From NCBI GenBank assembly GCA_932521035.1, contig OW051495.1:6262001-6326000 (forward strand): a stretch of 64,000 nt of DNA, in the 5' to 3' direction. The stretch comes from Oscheius dolichura. Lineage: Eukaryota; Nematoda; Chromadorea; Rhabditida; Rhabditidae. The translations under genes and the position numbers were made by a program. Shown one piece after another: positions 39,480 through 49,626 of this stretch. The notes under the pieces were generated by a model. The model was not told where the DNA came from, ran no database searches, and worked only from the letters and a program-made list of their open reading frames with translations. Numbering within the stretch: the stretch's first letter is position 1; every line of letters starts with the position of its first letter.

Positions 39480-42400
39480 ATGATCTTGCTCCTGCTTGCC
39501 CTTGGTCTAGTCACCTATGTCGTCTACTTTTACATGAAACTGAAAAAGCTCCCACCAGGTAGAATCCTCCCTTTCAATGATATCTCTCGAATTAGGTCCC
39601 CTGCCTGTCCCTCTCCTAGGAAACTTTGTCCAGTTGGGAATAGGCATCGCCAGAGGACTCACGATGGTGCAAGTGTTGAGAAAGTGGCAGGAGACGTACG
39701 GAGACATCTTCACCCTTTGGATTGGTCCTCTGCCGACTGTCAACATCTGCGACTACCAGAAGTCGCAGGAGACGATGGTCAAGAAAGGAGGCGCCTTCGC
39801 TGATCGGCCCTACATGTATCTCATGTGGGTACATAGAGGTATCAATTGTCAAAGGGTTTCGAGAACAACTTGTTAATCGATCTGTCGGAGAGACCAAGGT
39901 CTAGAGAGACGAGAAAACAAGTTCCGGGAACTTGCAGAGACAATACAAATAGAGGGGGTTCAGAGCAGGGCACAGCTCGCCGCGGAAGAAGAGAGGTCAA
40001 CGCGACAGTGGTCGTGCCAGGATCAGTGCAATTTTTGCTCTTCGGCCAATACAACTTTGTCGAAGTCAGCGAGACAAAATGACACATTTTTGCTTTTTTC
40101 TGTAAATTGCATTCGATCCAGCATGTTCGAAAGAGCCGGAAGTAATTTTTGGGGGTGATGGAAATGTACCATTGAAAATAAATTGAGTTTTTTGAGTTTT
40201 TCAATATCAAATCCTAAACAGATTTTAGTGAGAAAATTAGTTCCTGATCAGTATTTTTTTTGTATCGAATGAGCCCAAGAACATCAAAAACGAATATCTA
40301 AATAAGGCTGCCAGACGTCGACAAAGTTGGATACCGTAATTTGAAGAACAAAAAGCCTGGCCGTTTGCTGTTTACGCACTGTTTTTGTCCAACTCTTCAC
40401 TTTCGAGAACTTCATGATATTCTTTAAGCATTTCTTTCTCAAAACTGTGACATCCGATTTTTTTCTTGTTTACGGCAATCAATTAGCCACTTTATGGGGA
40501 CCATTTTGAGTTATCAACGAAAGAATATCATGGTAAAAAGTTATTTTTGGGTCATTCCGGAACAAAATGCACTCATTTACGTTTTATTTTGAATTTTGCT
40601 GTGTTTGATTATTTTTTCGTTTATTTTATAATATTTCGGGGTCGGCAAGACACGAGAAACGGTCAGAAATACATAATAAAAACGGCATTAGCATTCGAGC
40701 ACTGCGCGAATTTTTAGACCTTTAAAGGGACAGTCTCGCACTAGCTTGGTTGGGCACGAATTACTGTAGAATTTGCCTTTGGCGCCTCTTTTGGCAATTT
40801 GAATTGTATTGAAAACTCATCATTTTGTATTTTCGCATTTTATTCTTTGAAGCATATGATTTGCTAGCTTCTGCTGATCATTTTGATATAAAGAAATGCA
40901 AGAAATTATGGAAAAAACGAGCGAAAATGATTTTTAGAAAATCGCAGTAAATCTGCTCCATCTCATCGTACCCCAAATGGGGTACGTTCGCACCTATGCG
41001 AGACTGTCCCTTGAAGGTGTTGGCCTCGGCGAGCTGTGAGGGCTGTGCGGGAACGATTTACGCAATGCTTTTGCGCACTCACGATATCTCAAAGAAAAAT
41101 ATGATTTCAACAAGTAACAAATTATTCATGATATAGTCCATTTCAAATGGAAAAAATTTAGTTAAAGGTAAAGTCGGGTCTAGATAGAGCATCCGTCTAG
41201 ATGGTCCAATCCGACATTTTTGCATGCATTTTTATGCGTATTTCACATATATTTTGGTCGTTTTTATCACTGCTTTTGCTTATTTGAGCTATGAACTACC
41301 GAAAAAATATAAAAATAGCCGAAGTCTATGTCAGATACAATTACCGAAAATTTTGAAAGAAATTGAACTTGAAAAATTTGAAAGCCTGAACCGCGCGGGA
41401 AAAGTTTTTCCATTTGAAACAGACTATATCCACAGTAAAATATACGATATCGACTACATTGACCAAAAGAAATTATGGAATAAGTGTGGTTATTAGACGA
41501 GATATAGCCAATTTCGTTTTTTACTTCCTGTACGCATTTCCCGGAAAATTCGGGAAATTGGAAAAACGGAAACGGGCTCTGATGTCGGAACTATTGCATA
41601 CTTTTACGAAATTTTTTTTGATAACGGTTGCAAATTCATGTTCCGATGTAGTGACAATAGAAAATAACACAATTTCTCATAAAATCATATTTTTTGATGG
41701 GGTCGCGTGAGCGCAAGCGCATTCCCGCCTCCGGGATTCCCGCCCAGCCCTGGTTCAGAGGGAAGGGGGGTCATCTGGTCAAACGGACAACACTGGACGG
41801 AACAGAGGAGGTTCGCCCTCCACACGATGAGGAACTTCGGACTGGGCAGGAATTTGATGGAAGAACGGATAATGCTGGAAGTGGACTACCGGTAAACCTT
41901 TTGTGTCACTTCCCTATAAAATTCATCAGGATAAAGTTATTGAACAAGGCGATAGAAGCGGCTGACGGGCATCTGGTCATCGATCCGGCACATCATCTAG
42001 ATGTGACCGTCGGCAATATCATCAACCGAATACTCTTTACCGAACGATTCACGGAGGAGAACGAGAAGAAGTTCTTCGATATCAAGACACTCCTGGACCA
42101 GATGATGGAGAATGCCTCGATCTTCGACTTCTTCCTGGATACGTGGAATATCAACATACCTCCCTTCAAGAAGAGACACGAGTATATCCTGGGCTCGTCA
42201 ATGCATCTTATCAATTTCTTGAAGGACCAGGTCGTCATGAGGTGAGAAGGGGAAGCTGTAAAATAATAGAGGTCATAGAAAGGAGGAGATCAGCTCGGGG
42301 AAAAGGACCGTAGGAGACGAGCCAGAGTGCTATGTGGACGCGTTCTTCTCCCAGATACAGAAGGAGGACACCAACAAGGAGACATTCAAGTGGGAACTAG

Positions 42401-43150
42401 TTAGACAGTAGACACCTTTCCAGTGACGACGCTCTCATCATAACCCTGATGGATTTGTGGTTTGCTGGACAGGAGACCACCGCCACTACCCTCTATTGGG
42501 CATTCTCTTACCTCACTTTACATCCACTCGTAAGTGGTCCAGTTGTACCGGGATCTACTATTTTAGTATCTTTTCAAAGCCCAAGCCGAGTTGGATAAGG
42601 TCACCGGCAAGAACAGAACCCTGGCGATGGCCGATAAACCCAACACTCCGTATCTATGTGCTATCATCTCAGAAGTTCTTCGAATGTCGTCCATTGTTAT
42701 CTTAAACTTGTGGAGACACACCGCAGAGGACACGCAAGTCGGGGAATACAAGATAGAGGAAGGGACAGCGATCACAGCCCAGCTGTCTCTGATCATGACT
42801 GACCCGAAACACTTCAAAGACCCCTACGAGGTAAGAGAGGACCTTATTGGGACTTCTGTTTAAGTTTAACCCGGAACGGTTTTTGAACAACAACTTGGAA
42901 CAGCTTTCGACGCCTTTCGGACTGGGGAAGAGGGCCTGTCTCGGAGAATCGCTGGCTAGAGCCGAACTCTACCTGGTTTGTATTAGATTTCCCCAGGAAA
43001 AAGAGACCGGTTCAGATCCTCGGCAACCTTCTTCTCTCCTACAATTTCATGGCTGACCCAAAGAATCTTCCAAGCATGAAAGCTATCGGGGAGCTGTCCA
43101 ACATCCGACGGGCCAGAGCATACAAACTGATTATCAGCAAGCGAACTTGA
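39480..43150 (+). CDS. Cytochrome P450 (clan 2) with a 1.9-kb intron full of repeats
   Basis: Exons 1-2 (39480 to about 39839) give [35 protein letters not shown] and [18 protein letters not shown] giant intron (about 39840-41757) follows, and coding resumes with [20 protein letters not shown] at phase 1. The rest is complete: [18 protein letters not shown]-helix [19 protein letters not shown]-helix [13 protein letters not shown], heme loop [18 protein letters not shown], and [14 protein letters not shown] at the end. All catalytic landmarks are present, so the gene is probably functional provided the giant intron is removed. Other introns are 35-50 nt. The intron carries at least two MITEs. 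It is closest in sequence to the P450 at 36026. Confidence 0.88.
40725..41012. mobile_element. Foldback MITE in the P450 giant intron
   Basis: The ends AAGGGACAGTCTCGCA (40725-40740) and TGCGAGACTGTCCCTT (40997-41012) are perfect 16-base inverted repeats about 290 bases apart. Near the right end is a palindrome CGTACCCCA-AA-TGGGGTACG. Target-site duplication is unclear; TTAA-like flanks are imperfect. No coding capacity. Confidence 0.75.
41134..41426. mobile_element. MITE family B, copy 2 (TA target site)
   Basis: Starts TAGTCCATTTCAAATGGAAA and ends TTCCATTTGAAACAGACTA, with TA on each side (41132-41133, 41427-41428). The interior matches copy 1 in the actin intron (CCGTCTAGATGGTCCAA, TTGCATGCATTTTTATGCG, ATCTATGTCA-like). 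Two related insertions in introns of unrelated genes 13 kb apart define the family. An open frame that starts inside it is chance. Confidence 0.85.
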
Positions 43151-43509
43151 GACCAAACTGGGAGGAGAAGTAATTGGTCCGTTGTGTACTCGCTGAATAA
43201 ATCATTTCTCCTCCTATTTAAAAGTGGTCGAGATCTTTCTCCCCTGTTCAGATGAAACCACCTGGCGGCCTAACAATATCTAATTCCCGTCTCGATGTCC
43301 AGTCCCTCCAAAGGACAGCTCATACCGCGCCCGTTACCTGTCACGTGTCGCCTAATGGGGCCTCTAATTATCCCCCAGCTTCCAAGACATCAAATTAAAA
43401 CTCATATCATCTGACTTCCACTCCTCAAAACAGCTTTGTTGTCCTTTGTCACGTCACACATCCTCCCGGAGATGTACTTTCTCTCATTTGCTTCGCATAA
43501 CCACTTCCG
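43151..43509. other. Intergenic region between two P450 genes
   Basis: About 360 bases. It holds the 3' UTR of the upstream gene (GAATAAATCATT near 43195) and the promoter of the next. No gene is seen. Confidence 0.35.
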
Positions 43510-45390
43510 ATGCTAGTCGCCTTTCTAATTGTCGTTAGCCTTTTCGGGGGATCTCTCACTTACTTCTTCTACAGATGGAAACATCTTCCTCCAGGTAACA
43601 ATTATATATTTCTTTATTTTCTATGGTTAGGACCCTTTCCTCTACCCATCCTTGGCCACTATCCGCTACTAGTCCTTGCCCGAAAAATTGGATACTCTTC
43701 GCTGGATATAATGAGATGGTTAGAGCGGAGATATGGGAAGATATTCACCCTGTGGTACGGAAACACCCCCATAGTCCATATAGGGGACTATAAACTGGCA
43801 CAGGATGCCTTCATCCGGATGGCTAACAATTTCTTGGAGAGATCGTGCCCTCTGAAGGACAGCATGGTCAGAGGTAGCCGACGTTCTCTCTACCGTATTC
43901 CTCTGACGATTACAGAAGGAAGAGGGCTGATATTTTCGAATGACAACCATCACCACGAACAGAGACTGTTCGCCATCCATGTGCTGAATCTGTTCGGATC
44001 GGGAGATCACTTACAGAGCATCGCGATGGAGGAACTCGAACACAGGTACAGTGCTCTTTTAATTCCACCCATTTTCTTTTAGCTGTAACTATCTCGACTA
44101 CGACAAAGAAATCGCCAAAGGGACTGCCTTCGTCGACTTACAACCAATGTTCCAAAGACTGACTGGGAATATCCTCAACCGGATTCTCTTTTCTGGACAT
44201 TTTCCAAAAGAAAACACCAAGATTTTTGAAGAGATGGTAATGATTATGGGCACGGTCATGGAAAACAGACACTTGGATGTCTACGTGACTTCGTGGAATT
44301 GGTGGCTCCCCCCGTTTACACAACATTATACGAGGATGGAAGAATTGCTAGAAAACTTTCGCTTCTTGATCAAATTACAACTGGAAGAAAGGTGGGCGAC
44401 TGTGAGAATTCATTCTCTGGGTACAGGATAGCGAGAGTAGCCAACGGCGAGAGGAACATCATAGACAAGGCCGAGGATGTCGTCGACGCCTATCTCCAGC
44501 TGGACAACATCGACAAGGACATCTTCAAGTGGGAATGGGAATTATATTTTGTGTTGAACTCATTTCAGCGAGGATTCTTTGGTTATCACTCTGATGGATT
44601 TTTGGTTCGCTGGCCAACAAACGATCTCTTCTCTTCTTTACTGGGCATTTGATTTTCTTGCTCTCCATCCATTGGTAGATCAAATTGAATAGAGCACTCT
44701 TCCCTCTTTAGGAATTGGGTAACATCCATGATGAACTGGACACGGTCACTGGGAGATCGAGAAGTCTACTATTATCGGACAGGAGAGTAACACCCATCTT
44801 CAACGCCTCCATTATGGTGGGGCTCCTTCTTGTTCAGAGACAAGTTTCAAGGAAATCCTCCGACTGTCGTCCGTCTACTCTCAAACTTTTTGGAGAAAGG
44901 CGAGCGAAGATACGATCATTGGTGATTGTGCGATTCGGAGAGGGACTCTGGTAACCGCGCAGTTGGATCTGATCAACACTGACCCCAAACAGTTTGAAGA
45001 CCCTGAAGAGGTAGAACAATCTCCGTTTTTTGTAAAGAAATGAATTTAGTTCCAACCAGAACGATTCTTGGATAAGCCAGCTTTGGAAAGGCTGATTGCA
45101 TCGTTTGGATTTGGGAAGAGAAGCTGTATGGGAGAGAAGACAGTCATGGACATTGCCTATCTGGTAACGGAAAGGGTGATGCAAAGAGAAAGACGAAATT
45201 ATAGGTAATGGGGAATCTTCTGGTGTGCTACAATGTGATGGCCGACCCCAAGAAGCCTCCGAAGACGACAGGCCTCAACGAGCGGAACACCGTTCGGCAT
45301 GCTCCTCCCTACGGCGTCTACCTTTCCCAGAGACCTCCCCTGTCCGGGACCGTGACCCCGAGCAGCACCCCTTCAGAGCACCTCCTTTGA
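43510..45390 (+). CDS. Diverged cytochrome P450 (clan 2)
   Basis: Complete but the most diverged of the cluster: anchor MLVAFLIVVSLFGGSLTYFF, LPPG|GPFPLPILGHYP, YGKIFTLWYGNTPIVHIGDY, C-helix HHHEQRLFAIHVLNLFG (Trp of the usual HWxEQRR replaced by His), LTGNILNRILFSGHF, I-helix DFWFAGQQTISSLYWAF (AGQQT instead of AGQET), K-helix EILR, FQPERFLDK, and heme loop FGFGKRSCMGEKTVMDIAYL with axial Cys. The C-terminus is extended by about 25 residues (RQ-rich, ending SSTPSEHLL). Frame is kept through about nine short introns, so it is probably expressed. The changed I-helix Gln and relaxed post-Cys segment suggest altered chemistry or relaxed constraint. Confidence 0.82.
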
Positions 45391-45862
45391 GTCTGTCCCA
45401 GCCAATTGTTTGTGATGTCTGACCACGCTTATTTCTCGTTTAACAAGGTTATATGAGGTCATCCCCGAAATTGGAGGAAAAAAAGCGAATCAAGGAAGGA
45501 ACGGCTACTTCCCGTCACGCGTAAATATTTCTCCGTTCGATTGTCAAATTACCGGCCCCCGTGGTTATTGGTTATCTGTCTGATCAGTGACGGATGTCCA
45601 AAGTAACTGTCCGTCTCTTGTCCTTTTGGCTGTTTTGTCTCCTTCTTCGCCCCTCCTCCCCCCAATTTCTCCTGTAAATACAATTATTTGTCGACCGTGT
45701 TCTTTAGTTTCTCTCAAATTCCATCGTCTCCTCGTGAGTCATTTTTCTTTACCGGTTCACTCGGGGGAGGACTGGCAGAGCGAGAATTTGTCTGACCCTG
45801 TTCTTTTTGTCGGCGGTCAATTACTTCAAAAGCCAGGCAAAGAACGTCTCGTCCAGTTGATC
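45391..45862. other. Intergenic region, no gene seen
   Basis: About 470 bases between the last P450 and a small secreted protein gene. No conserved frame, TATA box or repeat was seen. Confidence 0.35.
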
Positions 45863-46362
45863 ATGATCATCCTCGCCTGTCTCGGTCTGCTCCTTTCCGT
45901 CGCCGAGGGATACATCGGACGGGACCCCGTCACCTATGGGAGACGATATCCATCGAAGGAGTCCACCGACGGAATGAGAATGTGAGTCCCCTCTTTATGT
46001 ATTAGTATCCTCCGGCTACAGTATCCGCGAGTACCCCCGCCACACAATGGAGGTGGTGCTGTCCTTCGGAGTCACCGATGATCTAGTGCGGGTGGCCGAG
46101 GTGGCGATTGAGGACAACTATAGTGGGATAAAGACTCGGCAGGGCGAGGAGGTCGACGAAATTGGAAAGGTCAGTGACTCCCCTCATCCTCCCTGACCAT
46201 TTACAGATTATGGAACGCTTCTACGGGGGTGCCTGGTCAGTGGCCTTCTTCGAGGACCCCAACATGTTTGCCTACACCATACAGAGGCGATCGCCCTCTT
46301 TTGTTGTTTTTGACGTCGACGGATTTGGGATCTCCATTACGAGGGAGGGCGGCACACGATAG
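45863..46362 (+). CDS. Small secreted protein, faint dynein-light-chain-like fold
   Basis: Three exons encode about 140 residues with a signal peptide (MIILACLGLLLSVAEG) and then YIGRDPVTYGRRYPSKES. The C-terminal 90 residues (VVLSFGVTDDLVRVAEVAIE, IMERFYGGAWSVAFFEDPNM, FVVFDVDGFGISI) have the helix-helix-beta order and the YGxxWxVxxxxxF spacing of dynein light chain LC8-type proteins, but with low identity. Cytosolic LC8 has no signal peptide, so if real this would be a secreted relative. The call is tentative; an unrelated nematode-specific secreted protein is as likely. Introns are 40 and 38 nt. Confidence 0.55.
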
Positions 46363-46442
46363 ATGTAAAGCTGAGACGGATTCATTTTGAAAGACACAGA
46401 TTTGATAAAGCATTCTATGGATATGGGGGACGAGGAGGGGGT

Positions 46443-46754
46443 TTAGCTCATTTTGAAGGAGTCCAGTCGTTCCTTTTCCGCCTGACGACGTAAATATTCA
46501 CGGGCTATTCGCATCGATGGCAAATTGAACAGCGGACCTGAATTGGATTGGTTGGCCGGTTAGAAAGGAGAGAGACTTACTTTCTTGAGCCGGCCCATCC
46601 TCCACCGAGCCGCCCTCTCCAACTACGAACTTCCCGCTTACTTGAACCTCATCTGCCCGAGCTAACACTCTCGATTAAAAGAGAAACACAGGATACAGAA
46701 GATACCTGGGAGGAGGAGAGCCGAGATGAGGAAGAGGACAACGAGAGGTGGCAT
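46443..46754 (-). CDS. Short secreted peptide precursor, not previously obvious
   Basis: Three exons too short to appear as single open frames join cleanly. Exon 1 starts ATG at 46752-46754 and gives a signal peptide MPPLVVLFLISALLLPARAD. Exon 2 gives EVQVSGKFVVGEGGSVEDGP. Exon 3 gives PLFNLPSMRIAREYLRR, then QAEKERLDSFKMS and stop at 46443-46445. Introns (about 44 and 43 nt) have gt...ttag and gt...ttcag ends. The mature part is about 55 residues, has no Cys and contains one dibasic RR site, so it looks like a neuropeptide-like or other small secreted peptide precursor. No known peptide family is recognised. Confidence 0.65.
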
Positions 46755-47257
46755 TTACAACCAGCTGGCTGGCAGTAGGGCGGGGCCACCTGCCATAATC
46801 ACTGCGCGGGATGGACAGGATTTACGCATACCATTATGATTTGTCCGTTGTTTTGTTTATGGGAAAGTTGCGTCATTTCGGGAGGGAAAAACAAATACCC
46901 GTTTCGGGGAGGGGCGAGTTGTTTAGAGTGGAATTTACTTTCACCTCGCGTTGTTGGCAAAAGAGTAGCGCCTTTTCTGATTGTAGATACCGAAGTTGTT
47001 GTGTCCTTCGAAAAGACCAAAACAGAAAAGATGAGAACTGTTTATTATTGTATGGAGCAGCAGACCCGATCGGGTGGCCTCAGCTCGACGCCCCTCCTCA
47101 GTGCCTGTTGTATCTGTTCGAACCTAGTCGTCGACGCGGCCTCGGTGTCCGTCAGCGAAAGTTCCTGTAATGTTTTCGTTTTCTAGTTTACTCCTGGCTA
47201 GTTCGGCTTTTTGTGGGGATTCAAATGAGCCAGAACAACTGGTTGAGCGTAGGCCGA
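46755..47257. other. Intergenic region, no gene seen
   Basis: About 500 bases upstream of the peptide gene and downstream of the PAM2-motif gene, both minus strand. Open frames on the plus strand have no support. Confidence 0.3.
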
Positions 47258-49626
47258 TTATGCAAATCGGCTGCAACAGCGAAAAACGGAAAAGATAGAC
47301 AGACTCGCCTCGCATGGATCAAACGCGTTGATCGTGATATTCATCCCCTCGAAGCAGTCCTCCTCCTCCGAGTCATACGACTGCTAAAAGGGAATTGATT
47401 GGATAATTCGGAGAGAACACTTACCCGTCTCAATTTAGTCCTCGGCACAATCTTCGAATGGATAGAGCCGTGATGTACCGATGCTAGTTGGACGTTCTCC
47501 GAGTCGATTTGGGGATACCCGTACTTCTGAAGGGGAAAATGATAAACATGACCACGTGAATATACCGTGGCCTGCGGTCTAAAATTGAGCTGTTCCAATT
47601 CAGAAGCCAGACTCCTTTCGGTGGATCCTGGCATGTCCACTCGTCCGGTGTGGTTGGACAGACGTTGCATAACCATAGACGCCGTCATCGAATTGCCTGA
47701 AGGAAGAAGGACTTATCCCTATTTTCCTGAGGACTACCATTGATTTCTCTGTCGAGTTTCCTTATTTCCGGGTTAGATATCCCATCCAGTGTTTGTTCTG
47801 CCATATCAAGCAGCGAACGAGGAACGATCTCATAGGCTAAAGGAGAAGAATAAACTGAAGTTAAAATCCAATTACCGGAAATCTTCATGGGGTCTTCCGA
47901 CGCCGGTCCTTGTTCCTTGTTCGAGGCCCTCGCCGCGTCATACTGAAATATATCTCCCTCGTAGGTGTTTCTAATCCGATTCGAATTCTCAGAGCTGCCT
48001 ACTTCTGCTCGAATGACTAGGAAGTCGTGCTAATTTGTGTCTACACGAGAACATGCCATTTCCAGAAAGAGAGACTAATCCCGATATAGAAATCTCCTAC
48101 TGACGCACGTGGTGTACTCTGCTCGAAGGATACGGCAAAAACAGGAGCTCGAGTAGAGAGTGTGCCCTTTGGCGGGAAAGAACCTCAGGATAATACGGCT
48201 CCATTAGAGAAAGCGTACTGTGCTCGAAGAAGCCCTCTCAAAAGCGTACAGAACACCCGAGCTGTATCCTGTTCGTATTCTATTTCGTACAAATTGTATC
48301 TTGGACAATAAGGGGCGGCCTCTGTTCGAACACAGCCCCTGCATCTCTATTACCAGGGTACAGATAAAGAGTGCACTCTGTACAAAACGGGAGGATGACG
48401 CCTGAGGCTGGCCGGAGGAAGGGAAACAGTTCAAAAGAGAGGGAAAAGGACAAACCAGGTAGTTGTCCCACATCTCCAGCTGCTCCTCGCTCAGATCGGG
48501 ACACGATCCTCCCAGCCCGGTGCGGTGGAAGTCTTCCTCCTCCTCGGTCAATATTTTCTGATCCGGGGTGGCAGTTGCTCTAGGTTGGGAAGAGCTGGGT
48601 GACTCCTAGGAAAACATGTTATAGCCAGGAATAACCGGGGAATTACAGAGGAGTTGAGAGCCATGGAGGAGGTCTGCCGGTTGCGCTTCCTCCGCTTCTT
48701 CCGCAAGACGATAGCCGGGATCGGAGGACCCACGCCAGCTGAACACGAGGCAGAGTGTAAAGGGGAGACTCTCTCTCGTTCTTTTTTTGACCAAATGTCA
48801 GAGAGAAAAACTCACAGTTGATGTGGGTGAGGTTGGCAGAGTAGCCGTCGGGAATCATACTCGGTGGCAGGGGAGCCGGGCCGGGCTGCTTGTTGGGAAA
48901 CAAGGGGAACGGAGGAGGGAATGCCCCTTAAACTGTTTATTAAGGAGGACAGGGAGAGGGATACAAACCGGGAGGGAAGTTGGTGGTGTAGTCTCCGCAG
49001 AAGGGAGCAAAGGGAACCGCTTGATGGTTGCCTAATGTATGGGAAGCTCCGATTACATCACAGGGAGGATTGAAGGACTCCTCCAACTTGGAACGGGGCA
49101 CAAATTCGGGGGCTTTGACCCATTCTGGAGGAGAATTCAATTAGGCCGACTGATCATTTGTTTGTTTCGAGTCTCTTAGGGGACATGCTATGGGTTTCGG
49201 GCCCGGAACATGCTTGCAAATTCTACGAGCTCCGGTCCATTCGGCCCCCAGCTGTTCATTCATGTTCCTTTGCATTCATCCCGCGACATTTAACGGCAAT
49301 TTCGTTGAATACGAGGGGGTTAAACACCCCCACTCTACTTTTTATGCAGGTGGAAAGGTGTGCAACTGCTTCCAGTTAACCAAGGATCACTTTTTCTAGA
49401 TTCTGTTGACTCGCTGCTTAGGTCGCCGGGTTTTTATCAACGACTGTTGAAACCTTTTAGCAGCCAACTCACTTTCCCAAGAGGGAATTAACATACCATC
49501 GGCCACTGGAGTTTGAAACGGCATCTTTCTGACTGCGAAATCACTGGGAGCCTCTGACCGATAGTAGGAGGCCGGCGGCCGGTCTTCTTGTTCCAAATAT
49601 ACCCGGAGATTTTTACTGGTAGACAT
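47258..49626 (-). CDS. Low-complexity protein with a PAM2-like motif
   Basis: ATG at 49624-49626, three bases after a cttttcag acceptor. About nine exons give roughly 350 residues: MSTSKNLRVYLEQEDRPPAS, then EWVKAPEFVPRSKLEESF, PPFPLFPNKQPGPAPLPPSM, a basic patch RKKRRKRNRQTSSMAL, acidic TEEEEDFHRTGLGGSCPDL followed by SEEQLEMWDNYL, then YDAARASNKEQGPASEDP, AYEIVPRSLLDMAEQTLDG, ASELEQLNFRPQATKYGYPQ and SYDSEEEDCFEGMNITINA. The APEFVP segment fits the PAM2 motif that binds the MLLE domain of poly(A)-binding protein. The protein is otherwise disordered. I do not recognise the family. Introns of about 365 nt (49132-49496) and 510 nt (47944-48457) are long for this window. The last exon boundary is uncertain. 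Confidence 0.6.
48114..48390. repeat. Short direct repeats in an intron of the PAM2-motif gene
   Basis: GTACTCTGCTCGAAGGA at 48114-48130 recurs as GTACTGTGCTCGAAGAA at 48215-48231. Related fragments (GAGCTCGAGTA, TGTTCGTATTC, TTTCGTACAAATTG, TGTTCGAACACAG) follow to about 48340. The GTAC/TCGA flavour recalls the CGTACGAGG cluster at 23946-24167. Function unknown. Confidence 0.5.

Noticed and set aside
40025-40360. Possible further inverted-repeat element (arms near 40025-40065 and 40315-40360, ends CAGTGC)
   Set aside because: The arms match only patchily and no target-site duplication is evident, so it was not listed as an element.
41224-41496. 90-codon frame starting [13 protein letters not shown]
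   Set aside because: It begins inside MITE copy B2; the equivalent region in copy B1 is not open, so it is chance coding in repeat DNA.
46548-46778. Plus-strand frame MVGRLERRETYFLEP
   Set aside because: Antisense to the spliced peptide gene, whose signal peptide and splice sites are better evidence.
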